Origin: Pelagicoccus sp. SDUM812002
GTDB lineage: Bacteria > Verrucomicrobiota > Verrucomicrobiia > Opitutales > Opitutaceae
Assembly: GCF_031127835.1 (NCBI RefSeq)
Contig: NZ_JARXHX010000021.1
Location: 20,445-84,444 of the forward strand
Length of the DNA stretch: 64,000 nucleotides
Direction of reading: 5' to 3'
In this document: piece after piece, positions 36,142 through 45,341 of the stretch
Position numbering within the stretch: position 1 is the stretch's first letter
How the letters are laid out: each line of letters starts with the position of its first letter
Made by a program: the position numbers and the translations under genes
The notes under the pieces: generated by a model
Seen by the model: the letters and a program-made list of their open reading frames with translations, nothing else
Told to the model about the DNA's origin: nothing
Database searches by the model: none

Positions 36142-37041
36142 ATGGGGCAAATCGAGGTTTTCAGTCCAGCAAAGATAAACCTGTTTCTGTCGGTGCTAGG
36201 CCGGATGGAGACAGGATTCCATGAGCTCGCGAGTCTGGTGGCTCCTGTCGACTTCGGAGATACAATCCGTATCGAAGCGGTGGAAGCTAGCGAGGCGTCG
36301 GTGGAGCTTCAATGCAGCGACAAAAGTTTACCTACAGATCGAAGCAATTTGGCCTATGCGGCAGCGGAGGGCTTTTTATTGCGAAGCGGATTGAGCTGGA
36401 GGGTGTCGATCGACCTTGAGAAACGCATCCCTCACGGAGCAGGATTAGGTGGCGGCAGCAGCAATGCGTCAGCTGTCCTGATGGGGCTCTCGGACTTGGC
36501 CAGCGAGGCCGGGCAACTAGGTCTATCGCGAGGAGAGCGTTTGGAATTGGCGGCTGAGCTAGGGTCCGACTGTCCATTATTTTTGGAGAAGCGGCCGTTG
36601 ATAATGAGGGGTCGAGGGGAATTGCTCTCATCGATTTCGTCCGAGGCTTCCAAGCGCTTGGCGGGACGGGAGCTGGTTTTGTTCAAGCCCAGTTTCTCGA
36701 TTGGAACGCCATGGGCTTATCGCTCGCTAGCTGGCTCTGAAGGTGCATTTGACGAAAAGGAATGGGCGGAACAGCGCCTTGATCGGTGGGAATCGGGAGA
36801 TCTTTCGCTGGAGAATTTGCTGCACAACAGCTTCGAGCAGCCTACCTTCGCCAAGTTTGTGGCTCTCGGATCCCTGCTCAAGCGCGTCAGGGAGCAAAAA
36901 TTAGGCTGCCTAATGTCGGGTAGCGGGAGTTGCTGCTTTGCTCTGGTCGATACGGATTCTCAGGCAGAATCGCTGATATTCGAAGTGAAGGATTGCTGGG
37001 GAGAACGGTGTTTTGTTGAGCGAGCTCGGGTGTTGGGCTGA
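36142..37041 (+). CDS. ispE: 4-diphosphocytidyl-2-C-methyl-D-erythritol kinase
   Basis: A 299-residue GHMP-family kinase of the MEP pathway. Hallmarks: the N-terminal SPAKINLFLSVLGRMETGFHEL, the glycine-rich phosphate loop PHGAGLGGGSSNASAVL, and MSGSGSCCFALVD near the end. The ATG at 36142 fits the family start; an earlier in-frame ATG at 36118 overlaps the pyrF start codon on the other strand. It is divergent from pyrF, so isoprenoid and pyrimidine genes share a very short promoter space. Confidence 0.95.
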   Translation: MGQIEVFSPAKINLFLSVLGRMETGFHELASLVAPVDFGDTIRIEAVEASEASVELQCSDKSLPTDRSNLAYAAAEGFLLRSGLSWRVSIDLEKRIPHGAGLGGGSSNASAVLMGLSDLASEAGQLGLSRGERLELAAELGSDCPLFLEKRPLIMRGRGELLSSISSEASKRLAGRELVLFKPSFSIGTPWAYRSLAGSEGAFDEKEWAEQRLDRWESGDLSLENLLHNSFEQPTFAKFVALGSLLKRVREQKLGCLMSGSGSCCFALVDTDSQAESLIFEVKDCWGERCFVERARVLG

Positions 37042-37145
37042 AGTTTCGCGCGCATTGAAGTATTTCCTCTTGAGGCGAATGGGATTCCCGTTTGCTATAT
37101 CGCGTTCGTTCTCTAAGCCCCTCTGCACGAACGCCTCATCTTCGC

Positions 37146-38912
37146 ATGGAATCAAAGGACAGGTCTGAAAAAGTTTTCTCGGGAATCGCCGCATCGCCGG
37201 GGATAGCCCATGGTCAGATTTACATCCTATCCGAAAGGGAAATCGCGGTGCCGAAGTACGCGGTTTCCGAAGCTAAGATGGATGGTGAGCAGGAGCGCTT
37301 GGACAACGCGATCGTCGAAACGCGCAAGCAGATCCAGAAGATCCAAGAGGAAATTCGGGATTCGATCGGAGAGGACGAAGCTCGAATATTCGATGCCCAC
37401 CTTTTGGTCTTGGAAGACCAGGCTCTTATCGACGAGTCGATTCGCGAGATGAAGACCTCCTCTTGCAATATCGAAAACGCGATCTGGAAAGTCGGCCAAC
37501 GCTACATCGAAGCATTTGACCAAATCGACGATGAGTACTTGCGGGAGCGTGCGAGCGACATTCGCGACGTGATGCGTCGCCTGCTGAGCAATCTCACAGG
37601 GCAGCAGCTCCAGCACTTGGGAGAAATTGTCAAAAACCGGGTCTTGGTTGCGAACGATGTAACCCCTTCTGATTCCGCTTCGATGGACCAAAAGGGATTG
37701 CTGGGGATCGTCACAGCAGCAGGCAGCAAGACTAGCCATACGGTGATCGTTGCGAGATCGATGGGAATCCCGGCGGTCGTTGGCCTAGGAGATATTTTTT
37801 CAAGTATCCATTCGGATTCGGTACTACTGGTCGATGGATACGACGGCAAGGTGGTCGTCAATCCGAGTGAGAGCACTTTGTTCAAGTACGGTAAGCTCAG
37901 GGATAAGAAGCTCTCTTTGGAGAAGCGGATGATCGAGTTTACCAAAGACGCCTCCCGCACGCGGGACGGCTCCCGGGTTGATTTGATGGCTAATATCGAG
38001 CGAGCGGAGGAAGCGGCGAAAGCGGTTTCGCTTGGCGCGGACGGGGTGGGCTTGTTTCGCTCTGAATATCTTTTTATGAATTCGACTCGTCTTCCTTCCG
38101 AGGAGGACCAGTTCGAGGCATATCAGACTGCAGTTCGAAGCATGAATGGCTTGCCCGTGACGATTCGCACCTTGGATCTGGGCGGCGACAAGATCATGGA
38201 CTCGTCTGATGTGCCCATGTATCGGGAGTCGAATCCATTCCTTGGGTACCGAGCGATCCGTTTTTGCCTCGATCATGAAAAACTCTTCCTCGAGCAATTG
38301 CGTGCGATACTGCGTGCGAGCGCCTTCGGCAAAGTGCGTATCATGTATCCGATGATTAGTGGCGCATTGGAGTTAAGTCGGGCGAATCTAGTCTTGGAAA
38401 CCGCCAAGGAGCAGCTTCGCAAAAAGGGCGTCGCTTTCGACGAGAAGGTGGAAGCTGGGGCAATGATCGAAATTCCCAGCGCTGCTATCGCGGCCGATAC
38501 CTTGGTGGAAGGTTCCTCCTTTTTCAGCGTAGGAACGAACGACCTAATCCAATACCTTCTAGCCGTTGATCGCCTCAACGACCGAGTGGCGCATCTCTAC
38601 GAGCCAACGCATCCTGCCGTGGTCCGTACTCTCAAAATGATCATAGACGCGGGGCGCGAAGGCGGAATCGGGGTGAGCATTTGCGGCGAGGTCGCGGGCG
38701 ATCCTGTGATGGTTCCGTTACTCGTGGGACTCGGGGTGGAGAGCTTGAGCATGTCGCCGACGCTATTGCCCAACGTGAAGTTTGTGGTGCAAAACATGGA
38801 CATGGCGGAAGCGAAAGATATTGCTGAAATGGCTTTGAAGACGACGGACGGATCTCTGATCCTCGAGCGTTTGTTGGATTTCTACACGTCCCGCATGGAT
38901 CAGCTTTATTAG
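37146..38912 (+). CDS. ptsI: Phosphoenolpyruvate-protein phosphotransferase (Enzyme I)
   Basis: A 588-residue Enzyme I that transfers phosphate from PEP to HPr. The phospho-histidine is His198 in GSKTSHTVIVARSMGIPAV. The PEP-binding C-terminal barrel has GVGLFRSEYLFMN, TIRTLDLGGDK, NPFLGYRAIRFCL, MYPMI, FSVGTNDLIQYLLAVDR and the active-site cysteine in SICGEVAGDP. The ATG at 37146 gives the usual length. No HPr or enzyme II gene is nearby, so the system may be incomplete or regulatory. Confidence 0.95.
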   Translation: MESKDRSEKVFSGIAASPGIAHGQIYILSEREIAVPKYAVSEAKMDGEQERLDNAIVETRKQIQKIQEEIRDSIGEDEARIFDAHLLVLEDQALIDESIREMKTSSCNIENAIWKVGQRYIEAFDQIDDEYLRERASDIRDVMRRLLSNLTGQQLQHLGEIVKNRVLVANDVTPSDSASMDQKGLLGIVTAAGSKTSHTVIVARSMGIPAVVGLGDIFSSIHSDSVLLVDGYDGKVVVNPSESTLFKYGKLRDKKLSLEKRMIEFTKDASRTRDGSRVDLMANIERAEEAAKAVSLGADGVGLFRSEYLFMNSTRLPSEEDQFEAYQTAVRSMNGLPVTIRTLDLGGDKIMDSSDVPMYRESNPFLGYRAIRFCLDHEKLFLEQLRAILRASAFGKVRIMYPMISGALELSRANLVLETAKEQLRKKGVAFDEKVEAGAMIEIPSAAIAADTLVEGSSFFSVGTNDLIQYLLAVDRLNDRVAHLYEPTHPAVVRTLKMIIDAGREGGIGVSICGEVAGDPVMVPLLVGLGVESLSMSPTLLPNVKFVVQNMDMAEAKDIAEMALKTTDGSLILERLLDFYTSRMDQLY

Positions 38913-38998
38913 GGATCCGGGTATCGGGTATCTGGTGACGAGGTGAGGGGACGAACGCTCCCGTATGATCGTCTGGGGCAGTGGGTTAAGGTCTTACG

Positions 38999-39937
38999 CT
39001 ATTCTTGCGGACGAACTCCGCTGGCGAGGAGCGTTTCGAATTGCGGTTCGAATTCCTCTTTGGCGACGGCAGTGACCTCCACGTTTTCGAATCCTGCCTC
39101 TTTGAGCCAGTTGTGTAGCTTGTTCTCTGAGAAGCCCAGCCAGCGGTCGGCGTAGAGCTCATGGGCTTTTTCGAAATTGTGCTCCTTGAGGTCGAGGATG
39201 ACGAGTCGTCCTCCAGGTTTGAGAAGACGAAAGGCTTCGGAGATCGCCCGCTCAGGGTGTAGGGCGTGGTGGAGAGCTTGACTGAGGAGCGCGAGGTGCA
39301 CGGATTGGTCGGGCAACGAGGTTTCCTCGATGTCGCCGTGGATATATTCGAGATTGTCCAGCTTGTTACGTTTTGCCAGCTCGGTCCCGACTTCCACCAT
39401 ACGGGGGGAGCTATCGACGCAGTAGACGCGCTCGGCGTGGCGAGCGAGGAGTTGGGAAATGAGTCCTTCGCCAGCTCCCAAATCGACGACGCGAATATGC
39501 GGCACGAGGTAGAGGAGGAAGTGTCCGATGCCTTCCCATGATCGTCCGGGGCAGTAATTTTTGCCGAGGCGACCGGCGATAAGGTTGAAGTACTCTTCCG
39601 CCTGGCGGCGGCGCTTGGCAATGACGTGGTCCAGATTTGCCGTGTCTTCTTTGATTTCAGCTGAGTCCTCGGCGGCGGAAAGGGCCGCTTTGAGGAGAGT
39701 CGATTCAGGTGATGGGATATTAGGGGAAAGCGAGTAGAACGACTTTTTGCCTTCACGTCGGTCGGCGACGAGGTCGGATTGGCGGAGGACGGCAAGCTGA
39801 GAGGAGATGCGAGACTGGGCCATGCCGAGAGCGTCCTGCAGCTCTGCTACCGAGAGTTCGTCGCGAGAGAGTAGGTTAAGGATTCTCAAGCGGGTCGGGT
39901 CGGCAAGGGTTTTTAGGGTGTCCCAGGCTGGTTTCAT
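38999..39937 (-). CDS. ArsR-type HTH fused to SAM-dependent methyltransferase
   Basis: A 312-residue two-domain protein. Residues ~1-90 form an ArsR winged helix (LADPTRLRILNLLSRDELSVAELQDALGMAQSRISSQLAVLR), lacking the cysteine cluster of metal sensors. Residues ~135-300 form a class I methyltransferase with the SAM site VVDLGAGEGLISQLLA and LALLSQALHHAL. Such ArsR-methyltransferase fusions are often linked to methionine/SAM-cycle genes, but none is adjacent. A purine-rich sequence at 39951-39976, just upstream, matches one ahead of nadC. Confidence 0.85.
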   Translation of the reverse strand: MKPAWDTLKTLADPTRLRILNLLSRDELSVAELQDALGMAQSRISSQLAVLRQSDLVADRREGKKSFYSLSPNIPSPESTLLKAALSAAEDSAEIKEDTANLDHVIAKRRRQAEEYFNLIAGRLGKNYCPGRSWEGIGHFLLYLVPHIRVVDLGAGEGLISQLLARHAERVYCVDSSPRMVEVGTELAKRNKLDNLEYIHGDIEETSLPDQSVHLALLSQALHHALHPERAISEAFRLLKPGGRLVILDLKEHNFEKAHELYADRWLGFSENKLHNWLKEAGFENVEVTAVAKEEFEPQFETLLASGVRPQE

Positions 39938-39950
39938 TGGAAGAGAGTGA

Positions 39951-39976
39951 AGAGTGAAGGACGAAAAGTGAAAGGG
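39951..39976 (-). promoter_or_regulatory. Repeated purine/pyrimidine-rich leader motif, copy 2
   Basis: AGAGTGAAGGACGAAAA here matches AGAGTGAAGGGCGAAAA at 531-547 in 16 of 17 positions. Each copy lies within 35 nt upstream of a minus-strand gene start (ArsR-methyltransferase here, nadC there). It could be a regulatory element or a dispersed repeat. Confidence 0.3.
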
Positions 39977-40006
39977 AAAATGTTGCTAGTGACGGGCTTA
40001 GGTACG

Positions 40007-40038
40007 AAAAACGCCGCCTCGGTGAAGAAGCGACGTTT
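40007..40038 (-). terminator. Rho-independent terminator of long greA
   Basis: Read on the minus strand, AAACGTCGC pairs with GCGGCGTTT (one G-T wobble), loop of 13-14 nt, followed by TTTTCG. It lies 24 nt after the greA stop at 40063. Confidence 0.8.
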
Positions 40039-40062
40039 GGAAATTTGAAACTTGGATACAGT

Positions 40063-41916
40063 CTACTTCGCGTCGATGTATCGCGTGATGTCCTTAATGG
40101 TGAGCTTGGTTTCGTTGGAATCAACGGAAACGGAAACTTCGTCACCGATACGCTTGCCGAGCATGCTCTTACCCAAAGGTGTGAGATAGGAGATTACGAA
40201 GTTCTCTGGATCGCCGTCCCAAGCGCCGAGCAAGGTGTAAGTGACTTCCGAACCGTCCTTCTCGTCTTTCAGTGTAACGACATTTCCGATACCAACGGTC
40301 TCGGTGGTCGCGGATGTGAAGTCGGTGATCTGGGCGCGCTTGATGTCGGCTTCGAGAAGGTTGCGGCGGGACATGAGAATCTGCTGGTCCTGCTTGGCCA
40401 TCTTGTACTCGGAGTTTTCCTTGAGGTCGCCCAGTTCGCGCGCTTCGGCAATGGCTTGGGAGTTCTCTGGAATCTTCTTGGTAACGATATCGTCGAATTC
40501 CGCGACAGCCTTCTCGTAGCTTCCCTTGGAGACCATGAGGCCTTGGCTCTCTTGGGTTTCGTCGGACTCGAGCAGTGACTGGACGCCTGGGAAGAGCTTG
40601 ATGAAACGAGCGAGCAGCGACTTCTTGGTGAGTTCCTCGAATCCTTGGTTGAGCAGGAGGTTGTTCGCAAGGTCGCGAGCTGTTTCTGCATCGGCGGTCG
40701 CAAGGAGGTCGGGAATGAGCTCCTTGTCCTCGCTGAGAATATCGGCGAGAGGGATGCGTCGCGAAGTAGACGACTGCAGCGCTTCGTAATCGATCGCGAA
40801 GAAGATAGAGTTGAGCAAACGTGGGAGGATCATGTCGTGAACGAGATCCGAGTACTTCTTGGAGTTACGGTTCTTTACGATCCAAAGGAGAACGGGCTCC
40901 TTGAGGTTTTGCTCAGTTTGCCAGCGAAGGAAGGTTTCCTTGATTTCGTCGGCGAAGCCATTTTCGACGAGGAAGTTGACGCTGTCCGTGGTGAACTTTC
41001 CAGAGCTGTTCTTGAGGAGCGAGAAACAGATTTCCTTCCAGTCCGCGGGATGAGAAGCCTTGATCGCCTTGAGAGCGCGGCCTTGGGAGTTGGTTGGCAG
41101 TTCGTCGATGAGATGGTCGAGACCGTCGATGTCGGACAGTATCTGTACCACGGAAGGTTCGAAGGTTTCCACGTCGATATCGAGCAAGCGAGCTATGTCG
41201 TTGCGAATCCACGCTCCTTTTAGCTTCTCCGCAGAAGTGAGCTGGTTGGACTCGCGAACGGCGGTTGCCAAAGTGTGGAGAATGAGTCCGAGCTGGTCGC
41301 GATGCTCTTCGAGCTTGTCGCCGACCGAATCGAGCAATGCTTCCGCGATGATGACGCGGCGCTTAGCGGACTGGGTGGAGTTGTAGTCCTCGATGAGTTC
41401 TTCTTCTAGAGTGACAGGTTCGTCTCGGAGGATGTACATGCCAGTTTTGCGGGCGGGCACGGAGATGCGTGGATCCTTAGCGAGCAGCTTCTTCGTAGCG
41501 GTCCACCACTTTTTGTACTTGATCGGGCCGATAACGCGAGCGAGCACGCTTTCGATTTCGGCGGTGCTTGCAGCATTGTTCGGATACTGCTTGAGAAGGT
41601 TTACGATCAGCTGGGCAGGCTCCTTGGCGATGAGCTCTTCGACGGCTGCCGGCTCGAGTTCCTTTTGGACGAGCACATGGTCGGGGAGCAGGACTTGCAT
41701 GGTATTCACGCAGAAACCGGGGTCCATGCGGTGGCCTTCCTTGCCTTCGAAGTCGATGACCAGCTTGTTCTCAGACGCATCGTAGTCTTTGATCTGACCG
41801 AATCCCCAGCTTTGGTGGATGCAGTAGTTGCCCGGCTGCATAGCCTCCAGTTTGACCTTTGCTGCCTTCAGCTCTGGCTTTCTCGAAATGATTTCCAATA
41901 CGGCTTCTTCGTTCAT
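40063..41916 (-). CDS. greA: Transcript cleavage factor GreA with long N-terminal extension
   Basis: A 617-residue protein. The last ~160 residues are a GreA: the coiled coil with tip motif GDLKENSEYKMAKQDQ and the C-terminal FKBP-like domain ending in IGDEVSVSVDSNETKLTIKD. GreA rescues backtracked RNA polymerase. Ordinary GreA is ~158 residues; here ~455 residues precede it. The extension begins with a small beta-domain (YCIHQSWGFGQIKDYDASENKLVIDFEG, tudor/CarD-like), followed by KYKKWWTATKKLLAKDPRISVPARKTGMY and mostly helical repeats. Similarly extended GreA proteins are known in Chlamydiae, pointing to a PVC-wide form. The function of the extension is unknown. Confidence 0.93.
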   Translation of the reverse strand: MNEEAVLEIISRKPELKAAKVKLEAMQPGNYCIHQSWGFGQIKDYDASENKLVIDFEGKEGHRMDPGFCVNTMQVLLPDHVLVQKELEPAAVEELIAKEPAQLIVNLLKQYPNNAASTAEIESVLARVIGPIKYKKWWTATKKLLAKDPRISVPARKTGMYILRDEPVTLEEELIEDYNSTQSAKRRVIIAEALLDSVGDKLEEHRDQLGLILHTLATAVRESNQLTSAEKLKGAWIRNDIARLLDIDVETFEPSVVQILSDIDGLDHLIDELPTNSQGRALKAIKASHPADWKEICFSLLKNSSGKFTTDSVNFLVENGFADEIKETFLRWQTEQNLKEPVLLWIVKNRNSKKYSDLVHDMILPRLLNSIFFAIDYEALQSSTSRRIPLADILSEDKELIPDLLATADAETARDLANNLLLNQGFEELTKKSLLARFIKLFPGVQSLLESDETQESQGLMVSKGSYEKAVAEFDDIVTKKIPENSQAIAEARELGDLKENSEYKMAKQDQQILMSRRNLLEADIKRAQITDFTSATTETVGIGNVVTLKDEKDGSEVTYTLLGAWDGDPENFVISYLTPLGKSMLGKRIGDEVSVSVDSNETKLTIKDITRYIDAK

Positions 41917-41986
41917 CGTCGTGTAAAGAGACTAAAGGAATAAGAGAGGAGCCTTTTTATGGAGTTGTCAATGAGACAGGCAGATC

Positions 41987-43264
41987 ATGAATAGAGAGCT
42001 TCTTTTTATGAGCGATGATTCCTGGAGTGTAGCGGTAGAATTAGTGGCGAATTTTTCGCGCAAACCCGCGCGGATGTCCCATCTGCTGGAGCAAATGCCA
42101 CCCCAATGGGACTCGGGAAAGCGTCGCACCTGCCAGTCTTTGCTCTTCGGGACTGTTCGGCATATTCGTTTGCTGGAGAGAGCTCTGGACGAGTTTTTAC
42201 GTCGTAGACCCAAGCCGTTGGTATGGGCGAGCTTGTTGGTGGCGAGCCGAGAGCTGATGGAAAATCCGGATCGCGGTGCGAAAATCGTGCACCATGCGGT
42301 TGAGCGAATCGGAAAGCGGTTTAGCAAAGTTGAGAAGGGGTTGGCCAACGCGGTGCTCCGGAAAGTGGCGGGTCGATTGCCGGAGCTCTTGTGTATGGAG
42401 CCAAGCGCCGCCAAGGATTTGGCCTGGCGATACAGCCATCCGGAATGGCTGGTTAACCGCTGGATCGAGCAGTTCGGACTCGAGGAAACGGTTGCCTTTT
42501 TGCGATGGAATCAAGCCGAGGCGGGTGTGTTCGCTCGTTGGCAATGGGATCCCGAGGAGTTGGAAGAATTGAAGCCTTTGGGCGATGGATCGCCTTTCTT
42601 TCGAGTTGAGCCAGGAAGCTGGAGGGTGATCTCTCCTTTAATAGAAGCGGGGCGTCTTTATGTGCAGAATCCCGCGGCTTCTCTGGCTCCGAGCCTTTTA
42701 CTGGATGCGGTCGGACAGGGAAGGCTGCTCGATCTTTGCGCTGCACCCGGCGGTAAGGGCTTGTTTATGGATAGCATTGCCCCGACGGAGATTCGGGAGA
42801 TTGTCTCTGTCGACTTGGCCGGACCACGTTTCGAGCGAATGAAAGGTAACTACGATCGATACCAAGCGAAGCGGGTGCGAGCCCTTGCGGCTGATATTTT
42901 CGAATTGGAGCAAGAATCAGTCGGCGTTTTTGACGGTGTCCTCTTGGACGCTCCTTGCAGCAATTCTGGAGTTTTGCAGCACAAAGTGGATGCTCGTTGG
43001 CGTCAATCGCCTGAGGGACTGGTTGATTTGGTGGAATTACAGGGGCGGTTGCTGGCATCCGCATCAGGCTTTGTGAAGGATGGTGGAGCATTGGTCTATA
43101 GTACCTGCAGCGTGGATACGGATGAAAACGAGAGCGTGGTGTCGGCCTTCTTAGAAACGGAAAAAGGCAAGCCCTTCGCTCTAGAGGAGTCGAAGTTGAG
43201 CTTGCCTTGGAGGGATGCTCGAGATGGAGCAGGCGTATTCCTGCTCCGAAATACGAGCTGTTAG
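41987..43264 (+). CDS. rsmB: 16S rRNA (cytosine-5)-methyltransferase, RsmB/NOP family
   Basis: A 425-residue protein with an N-terminal NusB-like RNA-binding domain (~1-150) and a SAM-dependent RNA m5C methyltransferase domain. SAM site [18 protein letters not shown]; catalytic cysteines in [14 protein letters not shown] and [12 protein letters not shown]. The start at 41987 or 42008 cannot be settled. It is divergent from greA and its stop overlaps the chemoreceptor stop by 4 nt on the opposite strand. Confidence 0.92.
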   Translation: MNRELLFMSDDSWSVAVELVANFSRKPARMSHLLEQMPPQWDSGKRRTCQSLLFGTVRHIRLLERALDEFLRRRPKPLVWASLLVASRELMENPDRGAKIVHHAVERIGKRFSKVEKGLANAVLRKVAGRLPELLCMEPSAAKDLAWRYSHPEWLVNRWIEQFGLEETVAFLRWNQAEAGVFARWQWDPEELEELKPLGDGSPFFRVEPGSWRVISPLIEAGRLYVQNPAASLAPSLLLDAVGQGRLLDLCAAPGGKGLFMDSIAPTEIREIVSVDLAGPRFERMKGNYDRYQAKRVRALAADIFELEQESVGVFDGVLLDAPCSNSGVLQHKVDARWRQSPEGLVDLVELQGRLLASASGFVKDGGALVYSTCSVDTDENESVVSAFLETEKGKPFALEESKLSLPWRDARDGAGVFLLRNTSC

Positions 43265-44850
43265 TTCCAGAGTTCGTCGAAGTTGTTTTGAGCCGCTACC
43301 GGTTGCTGGTTACGGCTGACCTCGAATGAATTATGGCTCGACCGGCTAGGAGAAGGCACCGTAGCAGCACGCTTTTGAGGTGTGGAGCTTGGCTTCGAGG
43401 AATCTCCGGAGAGTTGAATGAGCTCGTTCACGACGGTATCCAAATTTCCAGACTGCTCTTGCAAGCCGCGGCAGGAGGCAACTGTCTCGGTGGCGAAACG
43501 TTTGTTTTCCTCGGTGCTGCCGGAGAGTTCAGCGATGGAGGCGGTCATCTCTTGAATAGATGCAGCTTGTTTGTCTGTTTCGTCCGCGATCTCGCGGATG
43601 TGTGTGCTGACCGTTTGCATCATTCCTGAAACTTCGTCGAAGGAATCGCAGGTCTCCTTCACGATCTTGCTACCCGTCTCGATGTTTTGCGCGGACTTTT
43701 CGATCAGCATAGAACTGCTGTTGGCCGCTTCTGCGGAGCGGATGGCGAGATTGCGAACTTCGTCCGCGACGATTGCGAACCCTGCTCCTGCTTCGCCGGC
43801 GCGAGCCGCCTCGACGGCAGCGTTGAGGGCGAGCAAATTGGTCTGGAAGGCAATCTCGTTAATGGTCTTGATGATCTTCTGCGTTTCGGAACCTGATTCC
43901 GAAATTTGCTGCATCGACTTGTCGAGTTCTAGGATAGTGTCGCGTGTGTTTTCGAAGCGCTTGAAGCAATCGCTGGTGATATCGTCAGCGGCTCGTGAAT
44001 TGACAGCTGTTGTTTGCGTCATGTTCGCCTGGTTCATCATCGACTCCGTCGTGGTGGCCAGAAGGATTGCTCCCGTTTCGCTGGACTGTGAGGAGCGTTC
44101 AGCTGCTCCGACGAGTTCGTTGGCGGTATTGGAGACTTGATCGGCGCTGCCGGTGAGAGACTGGAGCAAACGAGCGAGGATGCTCTTGGTCTTGAGGGAA
44201 GCGAATCCGGAGAAGATGGCGATCACTAGAGCTAGGGCGACATTGACTACGCTGAACAGCGAAATGTTTGAGGAGAGTTGTTCGAAGCTCTCGGTCGTTG
44301 TCTGCACGGATTCGTCGTAGACGGCAGAGACTGCGGTTTCGCCTTTGAGAACGGATGCGCGAAGGTTCGCGTTGAGGACCGGTATATCCTTGTCCCACAG
44401 CTCTACCGCTTCGAAGAACATATCCTCTTTGAGAAGCTTGCGAATCTCTTGGGTCTTATTCGCGTAAGAATCGAAGGCGGTACGGATTGCATTGATATGG
44501 GCAGCGACTTCGGAAGCGGAAGTGAGCGATTCGAGTTCATCAATGGAAGTGTGGGCTTGCTTAGCCAGCTGAATCGCCTCGCTTTCCTTTGCTTTTTTAA
44601 TCTCTTCGCTTTGGCCGAAGATGTATCCAAGATTGGCTATCTCGAACTTGAGCGAGGTTTGTTGGAGTTCGTTCAGTAGTTGCTGACTGGGCACACTCTC
44701 TCTTTGGAAGTCGTTGACGATCTCGCTTCCTGACCGAGTCGAGCGGAACATGTAGATCCCTTCGACAACGATTAGGGCTGCTAGAATTGCGAGGGCTCCG
44801 TTGATGAAGCGAAAGCAATTCTTAAGGTTTAGATTTTTGAGGGAGGTCAT
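43261..44850 (-). CDS. Methyl-accepting chemotaxis protein 1
   Basis: A 529-residue chemoreceptor. Two membrane segments (~15-33 and ~200-220) bracket a helical periplasmic sensor domain of the four-helix bundle type. The signalling hairpin tip is [38 protein letters not shown]. The C-terminus is a flexible linker ending FDELWN, similar to the FADMWDN end of the second receptor at 61904. It lies 47 nt downstream of the small phosphate-binding-like gene and may sense its ligand. Regulates CheA through adaptors encoded elsewhere. Confidence 0.92.
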   Translation of the reverse strand: MTSLKNLNLKNCFRFINGALAILAALIVVEGIYMFRSTRSGSEIVNDFQRESVPSQQLLNELQQTSLKFEIANLGYIFGQSEEIKKAKESEAIQLAKQAHTSIDELESLTSASEVAAHINAIRTAFDSYANKTQEIRKLLKEDMFFEAVELWDKDIPVLNANLRASVLKGETAVSAVYDESVQTTTESFEQLSSNISLFSVVNVALALVIAIFSGFASLKTKSILARLLQSLTGSADQVSNTANELVGAAERSSQSSETGAILLATTTESMMNQANMTQTTAVNSRAADDITSDCFKRFENTRDTILELDKSMQQISESGSETQKIIKTINEIAFQTNLLALNAAVEAARAGEAGAGFAIVADEVRNLAIRSAEAANSSSMLIEKSAQNIETGSKIVKETCDSFDEVSGMMQTVSTHIREIADETDKQAASIQEMTASIAELSGSTEENKRFATETVASCRGLQEQSGNLDTVVNELIQLSGDSSKPSSTPQKRAATVPSPSRSSHNSFEVSRNQQPVAAQNNFDELWN

Positions 44851-44897
44851 GAGACTTCGTGGGAAGAGAGTGTGTGCGGGTAAGTTTGCGTGGGACT

Positions 44898-45311
44898 CTA
44901 GTTTACTTTTTTGACGCCAGAGAGGTCGGCGGTGTCGGTGACGAGACCGATTGCCCCTTTGTTGAGCTTGATGAACGCTACCAGAGCTTCCGGGTCTGAG
45001 AACTGCTTGGGCATTGTACCGCGTCCGCTAAAAGCGAGGCGTTGCCAGTGGCTCTTGAATCGAGAGTCGTCCATTTTTGTGAATTGCTCCAGAGCGCCGT
45101 TCGCGTCTGCGTCGTCCTTAAGCACTGCGATGACGACTTCGCTGCCTCCTTCCCAGAATTTTCGTTTGCCAACTAGGTAAGCGTTGAGGCTTTCACCGTC
45201 GACGGCATCGGCGTTGTCGGAGTTTACCACGACAGCCGGAGCGGCTTGAATCAAGTTAACGGATACGAGCGTAGCGCTCGCGATCACTAGACTTTTGATG
45301 AGAGTCTTCAT
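44898..45311 (-). CDS. Small periplasmic phosphate-binding-like protein
   Basis: A 137-residue exported protein with signal peptide ending near QAA-PAV. It resembles one lobe of PstS-type binding proteins: [57 protein letters not shown] and [15 protein letters not shown]. Full PstS proteins are ~300 residues, so this is a single-lobe relative. It lies 30 nt after the porin gene and 47 nt before the chemoreceptor gene. Likely a ligand-capture protein for sensing rather than transport; ligand not proven. Confidence 0.82.
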   Translation of the reverse strand: MKTLIKSLVIASATLVSVNLIQAAPAVVVNSDNADAVDGESLNAYLVGKRKFWEGGSEVVIAVLKDDADANGALEQFTKMDDSRFKSHWQRLAFSGRGTMPKQFSDPEALVAFIKLNKGAIGLVTDTADLSGVKKVN

Positions 45312-45341
45312 TTCTTTAAGTTTTTAAAGTTCGATGTAAGT

